Below, piece by piece: positions 41,857-50,331 of a stretch of 64,000 nucleotides of DNA (the stretch's first letter is position 1; every line of letters starts with the position of its first letter). The position numbers and the translations under genes were made by a program. This stretch comes from Candidatus Bathyarchaeota archaeon (GTDB lineage Archaea > Thermoproteota > Bathyarchaeia > TCS64): assembly GCA_018396865.1 (NCBI GenBank), contig JAGTRB010000012.1, forward strand, positions 1 through 64,000, read 5' to 3'. The notes beneath the pieces are model-generated. The model did not search any database, was not told the origin of the DNA, and saw nothing but the letters and a program-made list of their open reading frames with translations.

Positions 41857-42480
41857 TCATTATTAAAATCCCTATAAAACCTAATCTTATAGGATTGCAG
41901 GATCTAGCATATCTCACATCTATTGCGGGATATGTCTGGAAAGCTTACATGGAAAAGATATTAACTTCAAAAGAGAAAGGTAGATGGAACTCCTATTAAC
42001 CTTTACGTGATGAGGTGCAGAGGATTTCAATTATCTCAATAAAGTCTACCATATCAAGTTTCTATCATTCATCCATTCTTCACACCCTTTAATAAAGAAT
42101 TTATCCCTTATCTTGACGGATAATCGGCTATGGTTCAAGCGAAGCCAGAACTAGGCTATTGAAGGACTCAGAGGTTAATAGAGGGGTGGACTTAAGCTGA
42201 ACAGACCTCCAATAAGACTATCTGGCCTTCACACCTTAAAAAATGAGGGTAATATGACCAGCATTCCCACCTATAGGGTAACCCTCATCCCATCTCAGAG
42301 GGAGGCAGAGAACCCAAGCTCTCTATGGACACCAATGGAAGAATAGGCTTAGGAGGCCTATCAGCCCCACTAGAGCCTTACAGTCATCCTTTAAAATATT
42401 GGTCCTATTTCTGGAAGGCTTCGATTCGCATCATAAAGGCTCTTATACAGGTCTCACTCCTAGGCGTGGGTGAATGGTTG
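41857..42480. other. Intergenic region before the AN1-M50 gene
   Basis: About 620 bases without a gene I can support. An upstream in-frame extension of the M50 gene (from 42325) is open but has no ribosome site or TATA box and no family match. No RNA or repeat is clear. Confidence 0.4.
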
Positions 42481-43254
42481 ATGGTTCGATGTGAGATATG
42501 TGGAAAGGAATCGTATATGCCCTTCAGGTGCAGCTACTGCGGGGGATACTTCTGCTATGAGCATAGGCTGCCGGAGGCCCATAATTGTACAGGAATCCGC
42601 TCGAGGATCGAGTATCTCAAGAGGGACTCCTACACCCCATTCGAGAGTCTTAGTCCCATTAAACGCGTTTTTCCTCCCAGTATGGCTACCTTTACCCGTA
42701 GGGAGCTGAGGGATCTAGCCATCGGCATATTAATCGTATCCGCCATACCCTTAACCTGGCTTGGAGGCCTCACTTTGAGGAGGCCCTTGGTGGCGATCGC
42801 GGCGATGGGCATCTTCATCTCGGCCTTCCTCCTTCATGAGCTCGCCCATAAATTCTCCGCCATGAGGCTAGGATACTGGGCTGAGTTCAGGATTAACGCC
42901 CTTGGACTGCTTGTCACCCTAATCTCCTTCTTCTCACCGGTTAAGATCGTGGCGCCCGGGGCTGTGGTGGTCGCCACTCCGTTATATAGCAGAAGCCTCG
43001 GGTTGATAGCCCTTTCGGGCCCCCTAACAAATATACTCCAGGCCATAGCCTTCCTCATCATAGGGATGGTAGCGGGTGATCCCATCCAAGCTCTACTCGC
43101 TGATGTGGGTCTCTCAATAAACTCTGTGCTTGCGCTCTTCAACCTGATTCCCTTCGGATCCCTAGACGGTGCGAAGATCCTGAGATGGAGCCTGAGAGCT
43201 TGGATAATCTCCATCTCCGCGGCTGTACTGCTCCTTGCATCAACCCTGATCTGA
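42481..43254 (+). CDS. AN1 zinc finger fused to M50 (site-2 type) membrane protease
   Basis: About 257 residues from ATG 42481. The first 45 residues are an AN1-type zinc finger (CEICGKESYMPFRCSYCGGY, FCYEHRLPEAHNC). A linker precedes the membrane domain of an M50 metalloprotease with the zinc motif HELAHK in FISAFLLHELAHKFSA and the Asp segment NLIPFGSLDGAKIL. Such enzymes cut proteins within the membrane; the AN1 finger probably recruits a substrate. I prefer this start because the family begins at the finger. Confidence 0.85.
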   Translation: MVRCEICGKESYMPFRCSYCGGYFCYEHRLPEAHNCTGIRSRIEYLKRDSYTPFESLSPIKRVFPPSMATFTRRELRDLAIGILIVSAIPLTWLGGLTLRRPLVAIAAMGIFISAFLLHELAHKFSAMRLGYWAEFRINALGLLVTLISFFSPVKIVAPGAVVVATPLYSRSLGLIALSGPLTNILQAIAFLIIGMVAGDPIQALLADVGLSINSVLALFNLIPFGSLDGAKILRWSLRAWIISISAAVLLLASTLI

Positions 43255-43327
43255 ACCATTTTTAGACTTGGCTTGTACAAGACATTATTTTTAACATGAG
43301 ATTCTTCTTGATTAACGGGGATGGATT

Positions 43328-44215
43328 ATGATCCTCATATCTGGGCCAGCGTCGGTTGAACTTGGGAGGAGGGTGGGGCTTGAACTGGGAATCCCCGCCG
43401 AGCCGGTGGAGCACCGAATCTTCCCAGATGGGGAGAGCTATATTAGGGTGGCGGTGGATGTTCGTGATGAGACCGCGATCCTCATCCAGGCAACATCACC
43501 CCCTCAGGATAGGCACATTATCCAGCTCCTCCTTATGGCTAGAACGGTGAAAGATCTGGGGGCTAGAAGGGTTTTATGCGTAGTGCCATACCTGGCTTAT
43601 GCTCGCCAGGATAAGCGCTTCTTACAGGGGGAGGCTCTAAGCCTCGAGGTCATCCTAAATCTTCTAGAGGGTTCTGGGGTCGATGGACTCCTGGTGGTGG
43701 ATGTACATAGTGAAGAGTCCTTGAAAAAACTCCGAGGGAAAATGGAGGTCTGGAATATCTCAGCGATACCCTTACTCGCGAGATATCTCAGGGGGCTGGG
43801 CTATGATGGGGCAATAAGCATCAGCCCGGACACCGGGGCTCTAGGGCTTGCAAGGTTAGCGGATCAGGAGCTTAAGGGAGGATTCGGGGCTCTCGAAAAG
43901 AGGAGGGATAGGAAGACCGGAGAGATAATGATGTGGGCCGAGGGTTTAGACATCTCAGGAAGAGATGCGGCTGTATTCGACGATATGGTGAGCACAGGGG
44001 GAACCACGGCCAGGGCCGTGGCCCTCCTCAAGAGCCTAGGGGCTAGGAGGGTGGCAGCAGCCTGTACGCACGCCCTATTTCTAGGGGATGCCGAGAGGCG
44101 AATAAAAGAGGCAGGGGCAGACCACATCCTGGCCACGGACACCATCCCCACACATCTTAGCACGGTCTCCGTGGCGAAATTGATCGCAGATCACCTGAAA
44201 ACCCTAAATTTGTAG
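43328..44215 (+). CDS. prs: Ribose-phosphate pyrophosphokinase
   Basis: A 295-residue PRPP synthase that makes PRPP from ribose-5-phosphate and ATP for nucleotides, His and Trp. Motifs: FPDGESYIRV, PYLAYARQDKRF, DVHSEESLKK and the PRPP loop DDMVSTGGTTARA. ATG start; the archaeal-length protein is complete. Confidence 0.94.
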   Translation: MILISGPASVELGRRVGLELGIPAEPVEHRIFPDGESYIRVAVDVRDETAILIQATSPPQDRHIIQLLLMARTVKDLGARRVLCVVPYLAYARQDKRFLQGEALSLEVILNLLEGSGVDGLLVVDVHSEESLKKLRGKMEVWNISAIPLLARYLRGLGYDGAISISPDTGALGLARLADQELKGGFGALEKRRDRKTGEIMMWAEGLDISGRDAAVFDDMVSTGGTTARAVALLKSLGARRVAAACTHALFLGDAERRIKEAGADHILATDTIPTHLSTVSVAKLIADHLKTLNL

Positions 44216-44294
44216 ATCCTCCTTACATGGGTTAGATAGAAGGGGGATGCTTCAGGGTAACCTATTTCAAGGAGCTTATCTAATCATTGCTTAA

Positions 44295-44639
44295 ATGATC
44301 AGCTCGAAGATAAAGCTGAAGGTGCACTCAATAACAGCGGTTAGGGATGTTGAGAATAGGGAGGGTTTCCAGATAGAGTTCGTTGAGGTCAGGCCTCGTC
44401 CACCCATGGTTATGGTGGCACCCCCCGAGCTACCGGAGGAGATAGGTAAGGTGGTGATGCAAATAGGAAAGACCATGCAGCAGGTCCTCCCCGGGGGTGA
44501 GGCGAGGGAGATGGAGGTGAGGAAGATGACCCTGATCCTAACGGCGGAGGAGATGGAGGCCTTCAGGCTGAGGCCATACCCAAACCAGCTGTATGAGCTA
44601 ACCATAACGGACGGCGCCCTCATCTTCAAGGAGATATGA
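44295..44639 (+). CDS. Arcadin-1-like protein (tentative)
   Basis: A 114-residue protein. SITAVRDVENREGFQIEFVE near the start, a helical centre and the ending KMTLILTAEEMEAFRLRPYP then TITDGALIFKEI resemble arcadin-1, a small protein of the crenactin cytoskeleton cluster in some TACK archaea. No crenactin gene is in the window. I recall the family pattern but cannot test it, so the assignment is tentative. Confidence 0.45.
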   Translation: MISSKIKLKVHSITAVRDVENREGFQIEFVEVRPRPPMVMVAPPELPEEIGKVVMQIGKTMQQVLPGGEAREMEVRKMTLILTAEEMEAFRLRPYPNQLYELTITDGALIFKEI

Positions 44640-44687
44640 AAGAAGGAGAGCAACCATTATAAGTTTCCCTTGCTTAAGATAAACAAC

Positions 44688-45068
44688 ATGAGTCCTAAAG
44701 TTGTTGAGATAAATGCAGCTGACTGGGAGAGAGAAGTCCTCAGGTCGGAGACACCTGTGGTGGTAGACTTCTGGCACCCCATGTGTGGATGGTGCTTAAG
44801 GCTGAACCCGATATATGACCAGCTCCCTGAGAGATTTGGGGATAGGGTCAAATTCGTGAAGGTAAACCTCCTTCAGAGCCAAGAGAACCAGAGGCTCGCC
44901 TTAAGCCTAGGAATCCTAGGAACACCAACCCTAAAACTGGTCTGTAACGGTAGAGTCGTGGGGGAGATAGTGGGCTATAGGCCGATGGACAGGCTCACGG
45001 AAGAGATAGAAAGGCTGCTGGAGAAGAGGGATGAGTGCTTAGGCCAGAGTACCCCACTGAGGTTTTAA
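44688..45068 (+). CDS. Thioredoxin-like protein with CGWC active site
   Basis: About 126 residues with a thioredoxin fold: VVVDFWHPMCGWCLRLNPIY and the cis-Pro GILGTPTLKLV. The redox pair is Cys-Gly-Trp-Cys, not the usual CGPC, which would alter its redox potential. The ATG at 44688 follows a TATA-like ATTATAAG (about 44656-44663) by 25 bases; the TTG at 44670 is less likely. Its partner reductase is not in the window. Confidence 0.88.
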   Translation: MSPKVVEINAADWEREVLRSETPVVVDFWHPMCGWCLRLNPIYDQLPERFGDRVKFVKVNLLQSQENQRLALSLGILGTPTLKLVCNGRVVGEIVGYRPMDRLTEEIERLLEKRDECLGQSTPLRF

Positions 45069-45227
45069 AATTTATATCAATGTAAGGTGTAGTAGCTAGA
45101 TTCTCTAAACCTTTATTCTTTAGGGACAGTATTTAGCGGCGCGAATTTTTAAACTTGATGTTTAACTCCACTAATGAGGGATCCATTCAGGGGGATCTAA
45201 AATCGACACATTAAGGCTGGAGGGGAG

Positions 45228-46133
45228 ATGAAGATCATATTTCTAGGAACAGGGGGAAGCATACCGACAAGGGAAAGGGGATCCCCCGCCATAGTTATCC
45301 TGAGGAAGAAGGAGGTCCTCCTATTAGACTGCGGGGAGGGAACTCAACATAGGATGGCAGCAGCTAAAGTGAGCTTCAACCGCCCCATGAGGATCTTCAT
45401 AACCCACCTCCATGGAGATCATGTTCTCGGGATTCCCGGTCTTCTCCAGACCATGAGCCTCCTAGAGAGAGAACCACCCCTACAAATATACGGCCCCAGA
45501 GGCCTTGCCTCCTTCATAAAGGCTTTCAGCTCAATACTGGGCGCCCCGAGCTTCCCCCTCGAGGTGATAGAACTCGTTGAGGAGGGTACAGCCTACATGG
45601 GGCCCGAGTATAGGATTGAGGCCGCGAAAGCAGAGCATGATGGTGAATGCTGGTCTTATGGACTGATAGAGAATCCGAGGCCTGGTAGATTTCATCCAGA
45701 TAGGGCTAGGATGCTTGGGATACCCGAGGGGCCTCTATGGAGGAGGCTCCAGTACGGTGAGGAGATCATCCTAGGCGATGGTAGGGTTATAAAGCCAGAT
45801 GAGGTCGTGGATCCCCCTAGAGAGGGGAGGAAGATCGTTTATAGCGGGGACACAAGGCCGAGTAGAAGACTCGTAGAGTTTGCTGAGGGGGCTGACATCC
45901 TAATACACGAAGCCACATTCGATGAAGAGTTGGCTGAGAGGGCGGATAGGGACGGCCACTCCACGGCGAGACAGGCAGCCGAGGTGGCCTCGGCTGCAAG
46001 GGTTAAATCACTCTTCTTAACACATATAAGCTCCCGATATCCGGATGCATCCCCCCTCCTCGAACAGGCCAGGGGGGTTTTCCCAAACACCGTGGTCGCT
46101 ACAGACCTGATGGAGGTCGAGCTTCCCCCTTAG
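45228..46133 (+). CDS. rnz: Ribonuclease Z (tRNA 3' processing)
   Basis: A 301-residue MBL-fold nuclease with the metal motif THLHGDHVLGIPG, a second Asp in YSGDTRPS and HEATFDEE, and a final His in FLTHISSRY. It trims the 3' trailer of tRNAs; tRNA-Val here lacks encoded CCA and would need it. GGAGGGGAG lies just before ATG. Its 3' end overlaps the next gene by 35 bases on the opposite strand. Confidence 0.92.
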   Translation: MKIIFLGTGGSIPTRERGSPAIVILRKKEVLLLDCGEGTQHRMAAAKVSFNRPMRIFITHLHGDHVLGIPGLLQTMSLLEREPPLQIYGPRGLASFIKAFSSILGAPSFPLEVIELVEEGTAYMGPEYRIEAAKAEHDGECWSYGLIENPRPGRFHPDRARMLGIPEGPLWRRLQYGEEIILGDGRVIKPDEVVDPPREGRKIVYSGDTRPSRRLVEFAEGADILIHEATFDEELAERADRDGHSTARQAAEVASAARVKSLFLTHISSRYPDASPLLEQARGVFPNTVVATDLMEVELPP

Positions 46134-46908
46134 AGCCCTTTAAAAGCCCCTCCAGCCTCTTGATGCTCTCCTTCACCCCTTTGAAGGACTCGATGACAAC
46201 CCAGCCTTTGAAGCCGGCATCTCTTATCTTTTGGAAAACCCTTTCCCAACCGATCGTTCCCCTTCCTATCTCGAGGTGCTCATCCATCTGCCCATTATTG
46301 TCGCTCACATGGATATGCCCGACCCTGCCTCCTAAATGCTTTAAGAATCCATCGATCTCACCTCTGAGGTGGGCGTGACCTATATCCAACACCATCTTGA
46401 GATCAAGCCCAGACTCCTCATAGAATCGGGTGAAGTTCTCCACGGATTTCATCAGGAAGGGGTAAGGCTCCGGGCAGTTCTCTATCATCGCCTGCACGCC
46501 ATATTCCTCTGCAAATTTTATAATCCTTTTAACAGATTTGATGTTCAGGTTCCATCCGACCCCCGGTGTGAAATACTCTATTGCGGTGGCCGCCCCAGGG
46601 TGGAAAACGAGGGCTTCCACCTTCAAGGCTGAGGCCCATTTAATGGAGGCCTCTAGCCGTCTAAGCATGGCCTCCCTCAGATATTCGTCCGGAGCGGCTA
46701 TGTTCATGCTCGAGAACGGGGCGTGCAGGGAGTACTCCAAGCCATAGGAGCTCCTCAACTCCAGAAGCCTCTCAACCTTCGGCCTATCCAACGCATGGAG
46801 GCCGTCATCCGTTAATTCTATGAGATTGGAGCCTGAGAGGATTATATCCGTGAAGGCCTCTTCAAGGGGTTTATGGAGGCAGAAGAGGGTTGAAACAGCT
46901 AGTTTCAT
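46099..46908 (-). CDS. Sugar phosphate isomerase/epimerase (xylose isomerase-like TIM barrel)
   Basis: A 269-residue TIM-barrel protein of the AP-endonuclease-2/xylose-isomerase-like superfamily. The metal residues are spread as in the family: Glu and His in LEYSLHAPFSSMN, VFHPGA, MIENCPEPYP, LDIGHAH, and HIHVSDNNG, VVIESF. It could be a sugar epimerase or an endonuclease IV-like enzyme; the text fits isomerases. The 3' end overlaps rnz by 35 bases. Confidence 0.82.
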   Translation of the reverse strand: MKLAVSTLFCLHKPLEEAFTDIILSGSNLIELTDDGLHALDRPKVERLLELRSSYGLEYSLHAPFSSMNIAAPDEYLREAMLRRLEASIKWASALKVEALVFHPGAATAIEYFTPGVGWNLNIKSVKRIIKFAEEYGVQAMIENCPEPYPFLMKSVENFTRFYEESGLDLKMVLDIGHAHLRGEIDGFLKHLGGRVGHIHVSDNNGQMDEHLEIGRGTIGWERVFQKIRDAGFKGWVVIESFKGVKESIKRLEGLLKGSKGEARPPSGL

Positions 46909-47020
46909 TTTAGGTCAACGTCCCTTGAGAGAGTGGATCTCTAAGCACCTTCATAAATGCTAGCCATGAGGGGATTAACCATAAAAAGAGGGGCGTTATC
47001 TTTTCTCGATTTGAATATTT

Positions 47021-47287
47021 CTATCTCCTCTTGATGAAGAATCTCACCTTGTCCTCCTCGCATTCTAGGGAAAGGATCTCGTGGCCGAGACGGGTTACTA
47101 GGCGTTTTATATCCTCCTCTGCCCCGGGGTCATCTGCTATTACCTCTAGCACCTCTCCTGAGGCCATTCTATCTAACTCGATCCTAGTTCTGAATACTGG
47201 CTCGGGGCAGTGCAACCCAATACAGTCTATGGTCTTGTCCGCTCTTATCCGGCTAGAGGACATGGCATTAACACCTATACGGGTCAA
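47021..47287 (-). CDS. TusA-family sulfur carrier
   Basis: An 88-residue TusA-fold protein with the sulfur-accepting Cys in DCIGLHCPEPVFRTRIEL (CPxP motif). It relays persulfide sulfur in tRNA thiolation or, in several organisms, molybdo/tungstopterin synthesis. It lies downstream of the PPOX-fold and MoaD-AOR genes on the same strand, so cofactor sulfur supply is a reasonable role. That link is inference. Confidence 0.85.
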   Translation of the reverse strand: MTRIGVNAMSSSRIRADKTIDCIGLHCPEPVFRTRIELDRMASGEVLEVIADDPGAEEDIKRLVTRLGHEILSLECEEDKVRFFIKRR

Positions 47288-47327
47288 TTCCTTTAAAAAG
47301 TGGATTTTATGCAGAATGAATTGAGCA

Positions 47328-47846
47328 TTATATTGAGATCTCCGGTGACTTCTTCCCTGTGAGTTCTTCGATATCTATTCGCCCAACGAGGGCTCTCTCG
47401 AGGGTTCCATCCCTCTCCCACTCCTCAAGCCTCTTCATAAGCACCTCGGGCTTCCTATCCTGGTGCCTTATCATCAGCCTGAGGGCTTTGAGCTTCTCCT
47501 CCCTGTCTGAGATGAAGGTCACATTCCCCCCGAACATGGCCGAGGCGTATAGGTGGTTGCACTCCCCCTCTTGGTATCCGAAGTCCAATATTGCTTGGCC
47601 CCAGATTCTAGGGTTCTCCCTCAGAAAGTCCAGTTTCTTCCCCTCCGTGGCGCAGTGGAAGTATATCTGGTTCTTCTCCTCATCGTAGCCATGGCTTAAA
47701 GTAACGAGGTAGGGCTCACCACCCCGGCACATCGCTATTGTGATGTAACGGGCTCTCTTCAGGATCTCCTTTAGGGCCCTCTCCTCCACGATCTCCTTAT
47801 CTTTTCTCCTCACATGATACCTCATAAGTATCATACATCGAACCAC
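47328..47846 (-). CDS. Pyridoxamine 5'-phosphate oxidase-like flavin-binding protein
   Basis: A 172-residue split-barrel protein of the PPOX/NimA type. The segments RYITIAMCRGGEPYLVTLSH, YFHCATEGKKLDFLRENPRI and the following central strand are typical of FMN-binding members. The function is uncertain: F420 or FMN binding, or an antioxidant reductase. It lies 40 bases upstream of the TusA gene on the same strand. Confidence 0.8.
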   Translation of the reverse strand: MVRCMILMRYHVRRKDKEIVEERALKEILKRARYITIAMCRGGEPYLVTLSHGYDEEKNQIYFHCATEGKKLDFLRENPRIWGQAILDFGYQEGECNHLYASAMFGGNVTFISDREEKLKALRLMIRHQDRKPEVLMKRLEEWERDGTLERALVGRIDIEELTGKKSPEISI

Positions 47847-47998
47847 TGAGGTACAGAAAAGTTTTTTCCATTACCAGATTTTCCTTCTCCTTAGACTTCC
47901 TCATGGGAGGAGCATCTTAGATAATCTAAATCATATTCAACCCACAGTTATCATTTTAGGCTAAATACGGGGTGAATGATATATAAAAATTGGGTTCT

Positions 47999-49840
47999 CT
48001 ATTTCAGGCTTGTATATCTCTCTAGCTGCTCTGCCTCTTCGCTCAGCCCTAATCTCTGGAGGGTGGCCTTCCTGGGTATGCCCCTTTCGTCCCATCCCCT
48101 CTTCTCGTAGTAGACCTGCAGGAGCCTGTCATAATTCTCCCTGGACAGGTGGGAGCCCTTTATCGGTCCCTCCTTCAGGGCTTCGTCAAACCATCTGGAT
48201 GGTGGATAGTCCTGCTCCCTACACCAGTTTCCCCCGAACTCCCTAACCCAGAAGGCCCTGATCAACGCGTAGACCCTGTCCCCCAAGGTGAACATCTCCT
48301 CAAGGCTCGTCTTGACCCCTGTAGCTGCCTCGAAGAACTTTGTATACCATTCAAGCTCGAAGCCAAGCTCTATCCATGGGAACCTGCATGTGACGAGCTC
48401 CTCGAACATCCCCCCCCTGATCCTCTGGAACTCTATAACCTTATCCGCCTTCTCGGGGTTGTATTCAGCTCTCCTCCCCGTGGATATCTCCCATGAGATA
48501 ACCCATGCATCCTTGTGGTGGGCCCCAATGGGTGAGGTCGCAAAGCTGAGGGCCATGCCGGGCACGAGGTGGCAGTCATATGCGCTGCACTCGAGTCCCT
48601 TTACATGTATGGCCCATCTTTGGGCTCCTCCCCCCAGCCTCTCAGAAGCCTTCTTAACCCCTAGGGATAGGAGGTCGCCGACACCTCTCCTGAATGCGAT
48701 ATCCTTTATAAGGCCCTTAGCGCCCTCGAAGTCCCCCCAGGTGATGTCTAGGTCTAGGACCCCCTTCTCAGCCGACTCCATGGCGAATCCAATCGTGTTA
48801 CCAGCACTTATGGTGTCTAAGCCGAGTTCGTCGCACATCCTGTTCAGGGTGGCGACCTTTCTAAGGTCTCCGAGCCCTATGTTAGAGCCTAGCATGGCGA
48901 CATTCTCGTAGTCCAGCTCGCTCTCCCTCCCCTCTGAGTCCATCACAACGTTTCCGCATATCATATTGCAGTTGGGACATCCCCTCTGCTTTACCACCAT
49001 CTTCTCCATGGTCGTCCCGCTTATGGCATCGGCCTCCTCGAAGACCCCCTCCCTAAAGTTGTAGGTGGGTAGCGTGCTGTTGACCTGGCACCATTCGATC
49101 GTGGCCATGGTTCCCTGCCTCCTCCAGAAGTTGTAGTTATCCCTTTTCAGTATCGACTGGTATCCCTCCTGCCCCAGCTCCCTCAGACTCTTCGGGTCGT
49201 GGGCCTGGGGCTCCCCGGATCCATTGATGACCAAGGCCTTGAGCTTCTTAGAGCCCATCACAGCCCCCATCCCCGGTCTTCCGCCAGCCCTCCCCTCCTG
49301 GGAGACGACTGTGGCGAAGCTCACGAGGTTCTCGCCTGCTGGGCCTATAAGTAGGACTCCCGAGCCCCTCCCATGGGCATCCTTCAACCCCGCCTCAGCC
49401 TTGAAGGAGTCGAGGCCCCAAAGGTCGGAGGCATCCCTCAGCTCAATCCTCTCATCCTCTATCAGGAGATAACTGGGCTTGTCCGCCCTACCCGTTATGA
49501 TCACCGCGTCGTAGCCGGCCCTCCTCAGGTTGACCGCCGCCGTTGAGCCGAGATTTCCATCCCCATATCCCCCTGTAAGGGGGCTCTTCGATGCAACGAC
49601 GAGCTTGCCGCTGCTGGGCAGCGCATAACCCGTCAGGGGTCCTGCGGCGAAGATGAGAATGTTCTCGGGGCTTAATGGGTCTGTTCCGGGCCTGAGTTCA
49701 TCCCATAATAGCTTTACTGCGAAGCCTCTCCCTCCCACAAACCTCTCAGCCAGATCCCTCGGATACTCCTCGACGTTCTTCTTACCCGTTGTCAGGTTGA
49801 ATCTCAGGAGGCGTCCATTCCAGCCCTTCAAAGGATCCAC
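47999..49840 (-). CDS. Aldehyde:ferredoxin oxidoreductase (canonical cluster motif), paralogue 2
   Basis: A 613-residue AOR-family tungsten enzyme with NGRLLRFNLTTG, GGRGFAVKLLW, GPLTGYALP and MGSKKLKA. The 4Fe-4S site is the canonical C-x2-C-x3-C in GCPNCNMICGN, and the late Cys is in LVTCRFPW, so it differs from the two other AORs here. It should oxidise an aldehyde to the acid and reduce ferredoxin. The MoaD gene is 65 bases upstream on the same strand, probably one transcript. No dedicated polyferredoxin is adjacent, so it likely donates to soluble ferredoxin. Confidence 0.9.
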   Translation of the reverse strand: MDPLKGWNGRLLRFNLTTGKKNVEEYPRDLAERFVGGRGFAVKLLWDELRPGTDPLSPENILIFAAGPLTGYALPSSGKLVVASKSPLTGGYGDGNLGSTAAVNLRRAGYDAVIITGRADKPSYLLIEDERIELRDASDLWGLDSFKAEAGLKDAHGRGSGVLLIGPAGENLVSFATVVSQEGRAGGRPGMGAVMGSKKLKALVINGSGEPQAHDPKSLRELGQEGYQSILKRDNYNFWRRQGTMATIEWCQVNSTLPTYNFREGVFEEADAISGTTMEKMVVKQRGCPNCNMICGNVVMDSEGRESELDYENVAMLGSNIGLGDLRKVATLNRMCDELGLDTISAGNTIGFAMESAEKGVLDLDITWGDFEGAKGLIKDIAFRRGVGDLLSLGVKKASERLGGGAQRWAIHVKGLECSAYDCHLVPGMALSFATSPIGAHHKDAWVISWEISTGRRAEYNPEKADKVIEFQRIRGGMFEELVTCRFPWIELGFELEWYTKFFEAATGVKTSLEEMFTLGDRVYALIRAFWVREFGGNWCREQDYPPSRWFDEALKEGPIKGSHLSRENYDRLLQVYYEKRGWDERGIPRKATLQRLGLSEEAEQLERYTSLK

Positions 49841-49905
49841 CGCTTAATAATTCGCTTTGTGGCAATAAGCTTTTTACTCTTCAGGTTTTAACCTGAGGAC
49901 CTCCT

Positions 49906-50178
49906 TCACCCTCCCGCGAAGGGTGGGAGAAGGATAACGAGGTCTCCATCCCTAAGCTCCGTCTCGTCACCCTCAAGGGTCTCTATATTCCTCCCATTCA
50001 ATAGGACAACCAGTGATTCACTCTCCCCTACGAGCTCCTCCTTTAGGAGCCTCTTCTCCAATCTCTCAAATAGTAGCCTCTTTAAAACGCCCATCTTTGC
50101 CCCTTCCTCGAGATCGATATTCAACACATCTCCGAGAAGGGGTATCAGACTTCCGAAGACCCTAACGGTGATCCTCAT
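49906..50178 (-). CDS. MoaD/ThiS-family sulfur carrier
   Basis: A 90-residue ubiquitin-fold protein ending in PFAGG, the C-terminal Gly-Gly that is thiocarboxylated to carry sulfur into molybdopterin/tungstopterin. RVFGSLIPLLGDVLNIDLEE and DLVILLPPFAGG are typical. It lies directly upstream of an AOR gene, which needs that pterin, and its transcription start is probably shared with it. MoaE is not in the window. Confidence 0.9.
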   Translation of the reverse strand: MRITVRVFGSLIPLLGDVLNIDLEEGAKMGVLKRLLFERLEKRLLKEELVGESESLVVLLNGRNIETLEGDETELRDGDLVILLPPFAGG

Positions 50179-50331
50179 CGCAAAACAGATATATTGAGAG
50201 ACAAATATAACATTATTTGATCCCTATTAAAAGTTAGAAAAGTGAACTGATTGATTTAGGATTTGCTGAATGTAGTTAAATTTTAGAGGTGAATGTTAAA
50301 TATCAATGAACGCCACTTATTCTTGATCTGA

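Noticed and set aside
48288-48911. 207-residue plus-strand frame within AOR 2
   Set aside because: Lies fully opposite the AOR reading frame, a by-product of GC-rich codon bias.
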